From: Streptomyces sp. TRM64462
GTDB taxonomy: Bacteria > Actinomycetota > Actinomycetes > Streptomycetales > Streptomycetaceae
Direction: 5' to 3'
DNA length: 35,465 bases
Assembly (NCBI RefSeq): GCF_013362995.1
Contig: NZ_JABWDV010000373.1
Coordinates: forward strand, 1 to 35,465
The translations under genes and the position numbers were made by a program. A model generated the notes under the pieces. The model saw only the letters and a list, made by a program, of their open reading frames with translations, had not been told where the DNA came from and ran no database searches. Shown here in pieces: positions 1 through 6,432 of this stretch; within the stretch, counting starts at the first letter, position 1; every line of letters begins with the position of its first letter.

Positions 1-1572
1 CACCGGCCGGTGCGCCGGGAGCGACGTCACGAGCGCGCCGTTCACCGCGGGGGGCGCCGCGCGGGTGGCCGTCGCCGGCTTCGGCTCCGGCAGGGTCGCG
101 CACACCGCGTCCGCCTCGCCGTCCGAGGCCGCCGGGACCGCACCCGTCTCCAGGTACCGGACCAGGTGCTCGTCGACGCACGTGTTGCCCCGGAGCGTCA
201 CGCCGTGGTTGCCGCCGCCCTGTTCGACGACCAGGCGGGAGCCGCGCAGCAGCTCATGGGCGGTGACGGCGCCTTCGTACGGGGTGGCCGCGTCCTCCGT
301 GGCCTGGAAGAGGAGGACCGGGGGCAGCGCGTCGTTCGTGACGTCCACCGGGGTGCGGTGCGGCACCGGCCAGAACGCGCAGGGCGCGTTGTACCAGGTG
401 TTGTTCCAGGTCGCGAACGGCGCCTTCCCGTGCACCTCGCGGCTGTCGCCGCTCCAGGTGCTCCAGGTGCCCGGCCAGCGGGCGTCGCGGCACTCCACCG
501 CCGTGTACACCGAGTAGCCGTTGTCCGCCGAGGCGTCCGGCGCGGCCATCCTCCTGTAGGCGTCGACCAGCGGCGCGGTGTCACCGTCCTTCACGTACGC
601 CGCGAACGCCTCCGCCAGCCTCGGCCAGAAGCCGTTGTGGTACGCGCCCGGCAGGTACGTGTCCTCCAGCTCCGCCGCGCCGACCTTCCCGCCCGCCGGC
701 TTCTCCCGGAGGGCCGACCTCATCTCGTACCAGCGGGCCTCGACGCGCCCCGGGTCGGCGCCGAGACCGTACGTCGCGTCGTGCTTCGCCACCCACGCCA
801 TGAACGCCCGGTGGCGGTCGTCGAACGCGTGGTTCTGCGCGAGGTTCGCGTCGTACCAGACCCGGGCCGGGTCCACGACGGAGTCGAGTACGGCCCGCCG
901 CACGCGCTGCGGGAACAGCTTCGCGTACACGGCGCCCAGGTACGTGCCGTACGAGTAGCCGAGGTAGGTGATCCGCTCCGCGCCCAGCGCCGCGCGGATC
1001 GCGTCCATGTCGCGCGCGGCGCTCACCGTGTCCATGTACGGCAGCAGCGCCCCGTGCTTCTCGCCGCACGCCTGCGCGAACGCCGCAGCCCGCTCCCTGT
1101 TCCGGGCCTCGTCTCGCAGGGTGCGCGGCACCGAGTCCGGGCGTACGGGCGTGAAGTGGCCCGGCCTGCAGTCCAGGGCCGGCCTGCTGGCGCCGACGCC
1201 CCGCGGGTCGAAGCCGATCACGTCGTACTGCGCCGCGACCTTCGCCGGGAGGGCCGCCGCCACGTACCCGGCCAGCGTGCGGCCGCTGCCCCCGGGGCCG
1301 CCCGGGTTGACCAGCAGCGGGCCCTGCGACGTGGCCGCGGTGTGCGGGATCCGGGTCAGGGCGAGCGTGATCCGCTCGCCGTCGGGCGCGTCGTGGTCGA
1401 GCGGCACCCGCAGCGAGGCGCACTGGAGCTTCGGGTACTGCTGGGTGGCGCACTTCTTCCAGGTGAGCGGGGGAGCGGCGGGTGCGGACGGTTCGGCGGC
1501 CGACGGGGCGGCGGCGACCGTGCCGGCGATCAGCGCCCCCGCGGCGATCAGGACTCCTGCGCGTGTCTGCAT
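1..1572 (-). CDS. Secreted alpha/beta-hydrolase, tripeptidyl aminopeptidase-like (S33), 3' end off the window
   Basis: Predicted secreted serine peptidase of the SlpD/SlpE/TAP group, which removes short peptides from N termini outside the cell. The protein begins at an ATG at 1572 with a signal peptide: Arg near the start, a hydrophobic run to about residue 24, then Ala-rich APSAAEP. The oxyanion loop NPGGPGGSG lies near residue 90. The catalytic triad is readable as Ser207 in GYSYG, Asp427 in ATEDAATP and His456 in GGGNHGVT, and a TAP-like C-terminal domain follows from about residue 390. The frame is open for 524 codons with no stop before the left edge. The family is usually 500-540 residues, so little is missing. 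No good ribosome-binding site is visible before the ATG. The upstream radical SAM gene is on the same strand but is separated by a hairpin, so separate transcription is likely. Family call is firm; the substrate is unknown. Confidence 0.9.
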   Translation of the reverse strand, partial: MQTRAGVLIAAGALIAGTVAAAPSAAEPSAPAAPPLTWKKCATQQYPKLQCASLRVPLDHDAPDGERITLALTRIPHTAATSQGPLLVNPGGPGGSGRTLAGYVAAALPAKVAAQYDVIGFDPRGVGASRPALDCRPGHFTPVRPDSVPRTLRDEARNRERAAAFAQACGEKHGALLPYMDTVSAARDMDAIRAALGAERITYLGYSYGTYLGAVYAKLFPQRVRRAVLDSVVDPARVWYDANLAQNHAFDDRHRAFMAWVAKHDATYGLGADPGRVEARWYEMRSALREKPAGGKVGAAELEDTYLPGAYHNGFWPRLAEAFAAYVKDGDTAPLVDAYRRMAAPDASADNGYSVYTAVECRDARWPGTWSTWSGDSREVHGKAPFATWNNTWYNAPCAFWPVPHRTPVDVTNDALPPVLLFQATEDAATPYEGAVTAHELLRGSRLVVEQGGGNHGVTLRGNTCVDEHLVRYLETGAVPAASDGEADAVCATLPEPKPATATRAAPPAVNGALVTSLPAHRPV

Positions 1573-1582
1573 CCGGCCAGTC

Positions 1583-1602
1583 TCGGGGCGGGAGCGCCCC
1601 GA
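1583..1602 (-). terminator. Hairpin between radical SAM gene and the peptidase gene
   Basis: Perfect 8-bp arms TCGGGGCG / CGCCCCGA with a GGAG loop, 11 bases upstream of the peptidase start. It could end transcription from the radical SAM gene (no U-run follows, as is common in Streptomyces) or act in the peptidase leader. Confidence 0.4.
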
Positions 1603-1691
1603 TCAGCGCCGTACGGCCCCCGTACGGGCGGAGTTGACCCGATCGGGGGTCGCGAGGCGGGGCGCGCCGGTGTCGGGCGCCTGGCCGGGCG

Positions 1692-2738
1692 TCAGAGGAG
1701 CGTGAGCTGCGTCGCCTCCGGTGACGGCTGGTCCTGCGGCTCGCTGATCCGCCGGGCCTCGCCGCGCCGTGCGGGGCCGATGCCGTACTCGGCGGCCAGC
1801 TCGTGCACCTGGCGGGTGATCCGGCGCTGGTACCAGGTCGGGGCGTAGGCCCCGGCGGCGTACAACTGCTCGTACCGGCGCACCAGTTCCGGATGGTGCT
1901 CCCGCAGCCACGCCATGAACCACTCGCGCGCGCCCGGCCGCAGATGCAGCACCAGCGGCGTGACGGACACCGCCCCGGACGCGGCGATGGCCCGCACCGT
2001 GTCCCGCAGCTGCTCCGGCCGGTCGCCGAGGAACGGGATGACCGGCGCCATCAGGACCCCGCAGCCGATGCCGACGCCGGACAGGGTCCGTACGACGTCG
2101 AGGCGCCGCTCGGGCGCAGGCGTGCCCGGCTCGACGGTCCGCCACAACGCGTGGTCCGTGAAACCGACCGAGACCGAGATGCCGACGTCCGTGACCTCCG
2201 CCGCCTGCCGCAGCAGATCCAGGTCGCGCAGGATCAGCGTGCCCTTGGTGAGGATCGAGAACGGGTTGGCGCGGTCGCGCAGCGCCTCGATGATGCCCGG
2301 CATCAGGCGGTAGCGGCCCTCGGCCCGCTGGTAGCAGTCGACGTTCGTGCCCATGGCGATGTGCGCGCCCTGCCAGCGCGGCGAGGCGAGCTGGCGGCGC
2401 AGCACGTCCGGCGCGTTGACCTTCACCACGATCTGGGTGTCGAAGCCGAGGCCCGTGTCGAGGTCGAGATAGCTGTGCGTCTTGCGGGCGAAGCAGTACA
2501 CGCACGCGTGGGTGCAGCCGCGGTACGGGTTGACCGTCCACTCGAACGGCATCCGCGAGGCGCCCGGTACCCGGTTGAGGACCGTGCGGGCCCGGATCTC
2601 GTGGAACGTGATGCCGCGGAACTCCGGTGTGTCGAACGTGCGGGTCGTGACCGCGTCCGTACCGAACAGCGCCGCGTCGCCGGGCGCGGCCGCCTCGGCG
2701 GCGCCGTCCGGGCGGTCCCCCAGGTTGTCCCAGCGCAT
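1692..2738 (-). CDS. Rv2578c-family radical SAM protein
   Basis: Predicted radical SAM enzyme of the group named after Mycobacterium tuberculosis Rv2578c, related to the SplB-like COG1533 proteins. The 348-residue protein has the cluster motif in the form Cys75-x3-Cys79-x2-Cys82 (within RGCTHACVYC), followed by the FARKTHSYLDLD stretch typical of this group. These cysteines should bind the [4Fe-4S] cluster that cleaves S-adenosylmethionine to the 5'-deoxyadenosyl radical. Later conserved parts include the GTNVDCYQ segment and ILTKGTLILRDLDLL. The ATG at 2738 has a strong GAGGAGG site 6 bases upstream. A -10 box and a LexA-like palindrome lie just above it (2774-2791), hinting at DNA-damage control. 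The reaction is unknown. It is not a spore photoproduct lyase by length or context. Confidence 0.9.
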   Translation of the reverse strand: MRWDNLGDRPDGAAEAAAPGDAALFGTDAVTTRTFDTPEFRGITFHEIRARTVLNRVPGASRMPFEWTVNPYRGCTHACVYCFARKTHSYLDLDTGLGFDTQIVVKVNAPDVLRRQLASPRWQGAHIAMGTNVDCYQRAEGRYRLMPGIIEALRDRANPFSILTKGTLILRDLDLLRQAAEVTDVGISVSVGFTDHALWRTVEPGTPAPERRLDVVRTLSGVGIGCGVLMAPVIPFLGDRPEQLRDTVRAIAASGAVSVTPLVLHLRPGAREWFMAWLREHHPELVRRYEQLYAAGAYAPTWYQRRITRQVHELAAEYGIGPARRGEARRISEPQDQPSPEATQLTLL

Positions 2739-2773
2739 GGCGGCCTCCTCGTCGTACGGGACGTCTGCGACTC

Positions 2774-2779
2774 ACAATA
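2774..2779 (-). promoter_or_regulatory. Predicted -10 box of the radical SAM gene
   Basis: On the minus strand this reads TATTGT, fitting TANNNT. It lies 35 bases above the ATG at 2738 and directly abuts the palindrome at 2780-2791. No clear -35 is seen at 17-18 bases. Confidence 0.45.
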
Positions 2780-2791
2780 GAACACCTGTTC
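2780..2791. promoter_or_regulatory. LexA/SOS-box-like palindrome GAAC-ACCT-GTTC
   Basis: GAACACCTGTTC has perfect 5-bp arms (GAACA/TGTTC). It matches the GAAC-N4-GTTC core bound by Gram-positive and actinobacterial LexA. It sits between the divergent radical SAM and SRPBCC genes, immediately upstream of the minus-strand -10 box, where a repressor would block RNA polymerase. That LexA binds here is inference. Confidence 0.5.
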
Positions 2792-2879
2792 CCATGATCG
2801 CCTCCGCCCGGATTTGGGCCCGCCCGCCGCAGGTGGTTGGCTGGTGCCCCCTGACGAACGACTGCTGGAGGACATGGCG

Positions 2880-3341
2880 ATGGGGCAGGTCGAGGCCACG
2901 ACGGAGCGGGTCATCGCGGCGGACGCGGAGACGGTGTTCGACGCGCTCGCCGACTACAAGGACACCCGAGCGAAGCTCCTGCCCGAGCACTTCAGCGCGT
3001 ACGAGCTGCGCGAGGGCGGCGACGGCGAGGGCACCCTCGTGCACTGGAAGCTCCAGGCCACCAGCAAGCGCGTCCGCGACTGCCTGCTGGAGGTCACCGA
3101 GCCCGCGGACGGGCAGCTCGTCGAGAAGGACCGCAACTCCTCCATGGTCACCACCTGGACCGTCACGCCCGCGGGCGAGGGCCGCTCCAAGGCCGTCGTG
3201 ACCACCGTCTGGAACGGCGCCGGCGGCATCGGCGGCTTCTTCGAGCGCACCTTCGCGCCGAAGGGGCTCGCTCGGATCTACGACGCCGTCCTCGCCAGGC
3301 TCGCCGCCGAGGTCGAGAACCGGCCGGGGCAGTCCGAGTAG
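2880..3341 (+). CDS. SRPBCC family protein (polyketide cyclase/START-like)
   Basis: Small helix-grip (SRPBCC) protein of 153 residues that probably binds a hydrophobic ligand; no enzymatic function can be assigned. The fold is suggested by the opening ERVIAADAETVFDALADYKD, the central strands with EGTLVHWKLQA, and the C-terminal helix GLARIYDAVLARLAAEVE. I place the start at the second of two close ATGs (2880, MGQVEA) because GGAGG at 2867-2871 is 8 bases upstream of it, whereas the ATG at 2874 is only 2 bases from that site. It is divergent from the radical SAM gene and shares its 141-bp upstream region, including the LexA-like palindrome. Confidence 0.85.
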   Translation: MGQVEATTERVIAADAETVFDALADYKDTRAKLLPEHFSAYELREGGDGEGTLVHWKLQATSKRVRDCLLEVTEPADGQLVEKDRNSSMVTTWTVTPAGEGRSKAVVTTVWNGAGGIGGFFERTFAPKGLARIYDAVLARLAAEVENRPGQSE

Positions 3342-3726
3342 TTCGAGTAGTCCGAGGAGGTGGGGCAGCGCGGCGCGTCGGAGGCCGCGGCTGCTCCGCG
3401 TGTCACCGGTTCGAGTGGATTTTCCGACCGCTCACCGGCGTGCACGGCGCACCGCCCGGCGCCTCCCTGGAACGGCGCGCCCGCCGAACCCGCTGCTGAG
3501 CGCCCGTCGAACGCCTCGGCGGGCCGCTCACGCCCCCGAAACCCGCCCCTCTCGCCCCGCATTGCGCCCTTGATCACGGTCCGGGCGCGATGCGAACAAT
3601 GGGCGCCGCGCACGCACGCGCGCGCCGCCGGTGCCGCGCCGCCGGTGTCGCGGAGCCGGTGTCGCGGAGCCGTGGCGCCGCAGCTCGCGGCGAGCGGTGA
3701 GCAGCGAGACGAGGGGAGCAGGTTTC
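3342..3726. other. Non-coding gap between SRPBCC and MFS genes
   Basis: 385 bases without a convincing gene. They contain short direct repeats (cgagtagt-type units at 3337-3357 and a 14-bp tandem duplication at 3644-3671) and the ribosome-binding site AGGGGAG at 3712-3718. Reading frames through it are open only because of GC bias. It probably carries the promoter of the MFS gene, but I see no convincing -35/-10 pair. Confidence 0.5.
3644..3671. repeat. 14-bp perfect tandem duplication
   Basis: GGTGTCGCGGAGCC occurs twice head to tail (3644-3657 and 3658-3671), 56 bases upstream of the MFS start. It could be an operator pair or simply slippage. Confidence 0.6.
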
Positions 3727-6306
3727 GTGGGTGGGATCACGCTGACGAAGGACGACAGGCCGGCGGGGGACACCCCGCACGGCACCGCGGCACCACCGTC
3801 CTCCGGCGGTGCGGCCGCCCACCCGGGCGGCGCCGGCCGGGCCGCTGCGGCCGCACCCGCTCCCTTCCCGCCGGCCGGCCGCCGCCGTACCGGCGTCGTC
3901 GTCATCGCGCTCGTCCTCGCGGTGCTCGTCGCCGCCCTCCAGCAGCTCGGCGTGGCCACCGCGCTCCCCGGCATCGCCGCCGACCTGCCCGGCCGCGCCG
4001 ACCACGTCTCCTGGGCCGTCACCGCCTATCTGCTCACCGCCACCGCCTCCCTGCCGCTCCACGGCAAGCTCGGCGACCTCTACGGGCGCAAGGGCATGTT
4101 CCAGTTCGCCCTCGTCCTGTTCGTCGCCGGCACCGCACTCGCCGGCTGGGCCCGCAGCCTCGACGAACTCGTCGCCTTCCGCGCCGTGCAGGGCCTCGGC
4201 GCCGGCGGCATCCTCACCGGCGCCCAGGCCATCGCCGCCGACCTGGTGCCCGCCCGCCGGCGCGGCCGCCACCTCGGGCTCCTGGGCGCCGCCTTCGCCG
4301 TCGCCTCCGCCGCCGGGCCGCTCATCGGCGGGCACATCGCCGGACTCGCCTCCTGGCGCTGGACCTTCCACCTCGCCGTACCCCTCGGGCTCCTCGCCCT
4401 CGCCGTCGTCGGCGCCGCCCTGAAGCTGCCGCCGCCCGCGCGCCGCTCGCGCCCCGACATCCTGGGCGCGCTGCTCCTCACGGCCGCCGTCAGCTGCGTC
4501 GTCCTGCTCATCGCCTGGGGCGGCACCCAGTACGCCTGGAACTCGCGCGTCGTACTCGGCCTCGCCTGCGGGGCCGTGGGCACCGGCCTCCTCTACCTCG
4601 TCGTCGCGTACTGGGCGCCCGAGCCCGTCCTCCCGCTGCGGCTGCTGCGCGACCCGGTGTTCCTGGTGTCCGCGCTCGTCGCCGCCGTGCTCGGCGTCGC
4701 CCTGTTCGGCGTCGCGACCTTCCTGCCCGTGCTCCTCCAGCAGTCCGGCGCGTCCGGCGCCCTCCACACCGCGGTCCTCATCCTGCCGCTCCTCGGCGGG
4801 ATCACCGTGGCCTCCCTCGTCTCCGGACACCTCATCAGCCGCACCGGCCACTACACCGTGTACGCGGTGATCGGCGCCGCCGTCGCCGTCGTCGGCATGT
4901 GGCTGCTCTCGCAGCTCGACGCGGACACGCCGCGCCTCGACCACAGCGTCTGGCAGGCCGTGCTCGGCACTGGTGTCGGGCTCGTCCTGCCGGTCCTCGT
5001 CCTCGCTGTGCAGAACGCCGCGCCCCCGGCCGACGTCGGCGCGGCGACCGGCGCCCACACGCTCTTCCGCCAGCTCGGCGCCTGCGCCGGCGTCACGCTG
5101 CTCGGCACGCTCTTCGCCGAGCCGCACGCCCTGCCCCCGGCCCTGCGGGACGGATACGCGCGGCTGTACGCGGACGCCGCACCGCGCATCCTGCTGCACC
5201 TCGTGCCCGTGCTCGCCCTCGGTCTCCTCGTCGCCTTCTTCCTCAAGGAGAAACCGCTGGTGTCCGACCCGAACGAACCGAACGATCCGAAGGGTCCGAA
5301 CGACCCGAGCGACCCGAGCGACCCGAGCGACCCGAGCGACCCGAAGGACCCGAGCGACCCGACCGGGCCGTACGAACGCCGCCCCGCCGCCGCTCACGTC
5401 CCGCCGGCCCGCGACCCCGGCCGCGTCCCGCCCGCCGTCCCCGCACCCGCCGTCCCCGCACCCGCCTCCGACGCCTCCGGCACCTCCGACGCCGACCCGC
5501 GCCCCGGCCCCACCGCCGCCCTGCCCGCGTCCGGGCAGCCCGGTGCCCCCGTCCGCGGCATCGTCCGCCACCACGACGGCACGCGCGTCCCGGGCGCCGC
5601 CCTCACCCTCATCGACGTCCACGGCCGTCAGACCGGCCGCGGCGCCACCGACCCCGACGGCCGGTACGCGCTCAGCACCCCCGCCCCCGGCGCGTACGTG
5701 CTGATCGCTGCCGCCGGCGGCCACCAGCCGCAGGCCGTCACGCTCGCCGTCGGCACCGCGTCCGACGGGCCCGTCGAACGCGACGTCGTCCTCGGCGGCG
5801 CCGGCCGCCTGACCGGCACCGTCGCGACCCCCGACGGCACCCCGGTGCACGGCGCGGCCGTCACGCTCGCCGACGTACGCGGCGACGTCGTCGCCACCAC
5901 CCGCACCGGCCCGGACGGCGCGTACGTCCTCACCGACCTCGTCGCCGGCACCTACACGCTCGCCGTCGGCGCGTCCTCGCTCCGCCCCGCCGCACTCCCC
6001 GTCGGCGTGCACGCGGACCGCGAGACCCGCCAGGACGTCGAACTCGCCGGCGGCGCGGTCCTGCGCGGCACCGTCCGGGCCCCCGGCGGCCGCCCCGCCG
6101 AGGACGCACGGGTGACCCTCGTCGACGCCGCGGGCAACGTCGTCGACACGCTCACGACCGGGCCCGACGGCATCTTCCGGTTCGTGGACCTGACCGCCGG
6201 CGCGTACACCGTCATCGCGTCCGGATACCCGCCGGTCGTCACGCCGCTGCAGGTGGCGGGCGGGGAGCGGACGGAACGCGACGTCCACCTGGGACACGGT
6301 GACTGA
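3727..6306 (+). CDS. MFS drug-efflux-type transporter fused to three carboxypeptidase-regulatory-like domains
   Basis: Predicted proton-driven exporter of the DHA2 (EmrB/QacA) type with an unusual C-terminal extension, 859 residues in all. I use the GTG at 3727 because AGGGGAG lies 8 bases upstream; an in-frame ATG at 3631 has no such site. Residues 1-50 are a Pro/Ala-rich lead. About 14 hydrophobic segments fill residues 52-509, with the MFS motif GDLYGRKG after helix 2. The linker (514-546) is a Pro-Asp/Asn-Ser minisatellite (DPS repeats), then a Pro-rich spacer. Three similar beta-sandwich domains follow (about 605-680, 690-765 and 774-850). Each has the pattern GTV..PDG.PV.GA.VTL.D..G, then TGPDG.Y...L.AG.Y, typical of CarboxypepD_reg/Cna-B-like folds. 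With 14 helices the tail would be cytoplasmic, which is odd for such domains. The substrate is unknown. Confidence 0.85.
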   Translation: MGGITLTKDDRPAGDTPHGTAAPPSSGGAAAHPGGAGRAAAAAPAPFPPAGRRRTGVVVIALVLAVLVAALQQLGVATALPGIAADLPGRADHVSWAVTAYLLTATASLPLHGKLGDLYGRKGMFQFALVLFVAGTALAGWARSLDELVAFRAVQGLGAGGILTGAQAIAADLVPARRRGRHLGLLGAAFAVASAAGPLIGGHIAGLASWRWTFHLAVPLGLLALAVVGAALKLPPPARRSRPDILGALLLTAAVSCVVLLIAWGGTQYAWNSRVVLGLACGAVGTGLLYLVVAYWAPEPVLPLRLLRDPVFLVSALVAAVLGVALFGVATFLPVLLQQSGASGALHTAVLILPLLGGITVASLVSGHLISRTGHYTVYAVIGAAVAVVGMWLLSQLDADTPRLDHSVWQAVLGTGVGLVLPVLVLAVQNAAPPADVGAATGAHTLFRQLGACAGVTLLGTLFAEPHALPPALRDGYARLYADAAPRILLHLVPVLALGLLVAFFLKEKPLVSDPNEPNDPKGPNDPSDPSDPSDPSDPKDPSDPTGPYERRPAAAHVPPARDPGRVPPAVPAPAVPAPASDASGTSDADPRPGPTAALPASGQPGAPVRGIVRHHDGTRVPGAALTLIDVHGRQTGRGATDPDGRYALSTPAPGAYVLIAAAGGHQPQAVTLAVGTASDGPVERDVVLGGAGRLTGTVATPDGTPVHGAAVTLADVRGDVVATTRTGPDGAYVLTDLVAGTYTLAVGASSLRPAALPVGVHADRETRQDVELAGGAVLRGTVRAPGGRPAEDARVTLVDAAGNVVDTLTTGPDGIFRFVDLTAGAYTVIASGYPPVVTPLQVAGGERTERDVHLGHGD
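5266..5364 (+). repeat. 9-bp in-frame minisatellite in the MFS gene
   Basis: Eleven 9-bp units related to gacccgagc, four of them identical and adjacent (5302-5337), the others differing by 1-3 bases. Each unit encodes Asp-Pro-Ser or a close variant (DPN, EPN, DPK, GPN, DPT), forming the linker between the last membrane helix and the beta-sandwich tail. Changes in copy number would keep the frame. Confidence 0.9.
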
Positions 6307-6349
6307 CGGCCGATCAGTTCTGCACAGGGCACGAAGGATTCGGTCGATG

Positions 6350-6370
6350 ACCGGCGCACAACCGGCGCAC
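6350..6370. repeat. Direct repeat upstream of the PP2C gene
   Basis: ACCGGCGCAC occurs at 6350-6359 and 6361-6370, a period of 11 bases (one helical turn), followed by a TACCGT hexamer at 6376-6381. It could be an activator or repressor site of the downstream gene. Evidence is spacing only. Confidence 0.3.
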
Positions 6371-6432
6371 GGCCGTACCGTGGTGGGGAGAGCCGCGCCA
6401 GACCGTCGCGGCGGGGAAGGAGCCGGCCGGTC

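Noticed and set aside
1692..2738. Spore photoproduct lyase
   Set aside because: The cysteine motif is CxxxCxxC, as in many radical SAM proteins. The surrounding sequence fits the Rv2578c group better, and there is no sporulation context.
3570..3600. TTGATC ... AACAAT as a promoter of the MFS gene
   Set aside because: The spacer is 19 bases and the -10 is poor (not TANNNT). I could not support it.
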